Below, one piece after another: positions 6,385 to 6,587 of a DNA stretch of 6,587 nucleotides. The notes under the pieces were generated by a model that did not search any database, was not told the DNA's origin, and was given only the letters and a program-made list of their open reading frames with translations. Position 1 is the first letter of the stretch, and every line of letters begins with the position of its first letter. This DNA is from an uncultured Campylobacter sp. (GTDB lineage: Bacteria; Campylobacterota; Campylobacteria; Campylobacterales; Campylobacteraceae): the NCBI RefSeq assembly GCF_938045405.1, contig NZ_CALIMW010000132.1, positions 1 through 6,587 on the forward strand. The letters are read 5' to 3'. Position numbers and translations under genes: made by a program.

Positions 6385-6444
6385 TCGTTTTTTAAGTTCA
6401 TTTTGACTAATATTTCTCATTAAAAAATCGGGGAATGTTAGTAT
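6385..6444. other. Short intergenic gap after glmS
   Basis: These 60 bases are strongly AT-rich. An A/T-only inverted repeat, TTTTTTAA at 6388-6395 and TTAAAAAA at 6420-6427, has a 24-base loop; it lacks GC pairs and is not a convincing terminator. TTGACT at 6403-6408 looks like a -35 box but has no suitable -10 at 16-18 bases. GGGGA at 6429-6433 is the only candidate ribosome site for the next gene. Confidence 0.4.
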
Positions 6445-6587
6445 ATGAGACTTATCGGATTTATCAGAGGTGAAAATGTCATAGTCGCCACGGGCGGGGT
6501 CGAGTATAGCTACGAAATGCTAGGCGAGCGCGATCCTAGCCTAACCGACGGCGATGAGGTAAGCTTCGACACGCTAGCATCCAGCGC
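6445..6587 (+). CDS. Unrecognised protein, N-terminal 47 residues (runs off the window)
   Basis: An open frame from ATG 6445 runs to the window edge without a stop. The visible sequence starts MRLIGFIRGENVIVATGGVE and continues with Tyr-Ser-Tyr-Glu-Met-Leu-Gly-Glu-Arg-Asp, then LTDGDEVSFDTLASS. I do not recognise the family. There is no signal peptide or membrane segment in this part. Alternating hydrophobic and polar residues suggest beta strands, and the LTDGDEVSFD stretch resembles the 'L.eGd.V.F' turn found in cold-shock and similar small beta-barrel domains, so a nucleic-acid-binding or barrel-like N-terminus is possible but unproven. Codon choice (GGC, GAG, CTA, ATC) is like its neighbours. 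The ribosome site is weak: GGGGA 11 bases upstream. It could be read through from glmS, 60 bases away, or have its own promoter. Confidence 0.6.
   Translation, partial: MRLIGFIRGENVIVATGGVEYSYEMLGERDPSLTDGDEVSFDTLASS

Noticed and set aside
4584..6401. Several long open frames opposite or overlapping glmS (about 79 to 109 codons)
   Set aside because: They lie wholly or almost wholly within an intact, fully recognisable glmS, have low-complexity Ser/Ala/Phe-rich translations, and lack family resemblance.
6403..6408. TTGACT as a -35 box for the gene at 6445
   Set aside because: No -10-like sequence lies 16-18 bases downstream (the bases there read AATCGG), and Campylobacter sigma-70 promoters do not generally use a -35.
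6388..6427. Inverted repeat TTTTTTAA / TTAAAAAA as a rho-independent terminator of glmS
   Set aside because: The arms are A/T only, the loop is 24 bases, and no GC-rich stem or following T tract is present.
1..6587. tRNA, rRNA, CRISPR array, insertion sequence, integrase site or defence genes
   Set aside because: No cloverleaf, regularly spaced repeats, transposase or integrase frame, or terminal inverted repeats were seen; all space is taken by the genes and gaps listed.

Overview
The window most likely comes from a Campylobacter (Campylobacterota) of the higher-GC oral group, such as C. gracilis, C. showae, C. rectus or C. curvus. This is an inference from four things: moderate GC content; a striking excess of the palindromic word AAATTT; an aminofutalosine-type menaquinone gene; and the gene set glmS, radical-SAM menaquinone enzyme, purine permease and phosphoribosyltransferase, which as I recall also sits together in C. 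jejuni (Cj1366 to Cj1370 region). The exact species cannot be settled from the sequence alone.

Layout. The left two thirds is a block of five genes on the minus strand. In transcription order they are mqnE (4425 to 3343), a GTG-started AzgA/NCS2-type purine permease (3324 to 2029), a Gpt-like purine phosphoribosyltransferase (2013 to 1564), a PMT/GT39-like multi-pass membrane protein (about 1445 to 225) and the start of a type IV prepilin/pseudopilin (197 to the window edge). The first three are separated by only 15 to 18 bases and look like one operon. About 118 bases of AT-rich, repeat-filled sequence then separate them from the last two, which are 27 bases apart.

A 141-base divergent intergenic region (4426-4566) carries plausible -10 boxes for mqnE on the minus strand and for glmS on the plus strand. 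The complete glmS (4567-6384) runs rightwards. After a 60-base gap, a short unrecognised plus-strand gene begins at 6445 and runs off the window.

How the genes work together. MqnE makes aminofutalosine for menaquinone, and the next step of that pathway releases adenine. The adjoining permease and phosphoribosyltransferase are purine uptake and salvage functions, so the operon may join quinone synthesis to purine economy. GlmS makes glucosamine-6-phosphate for peptidoglycan, LOS and glycoprotein sugars. The membrane glycosyltransferase-like protein and the prepilin are envelope functions; a direct link between them is only a hypothesis.

Most of the window is ordinary housekeeping sequence. 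I did not find a defence system, mobile element, CRISPR array or RNA gene. The most interesting non-gene signals are the roughly 17-fold excess of AAATTT and the iterated AAATTTA..GCCG motif in the 1446-1563 gap.
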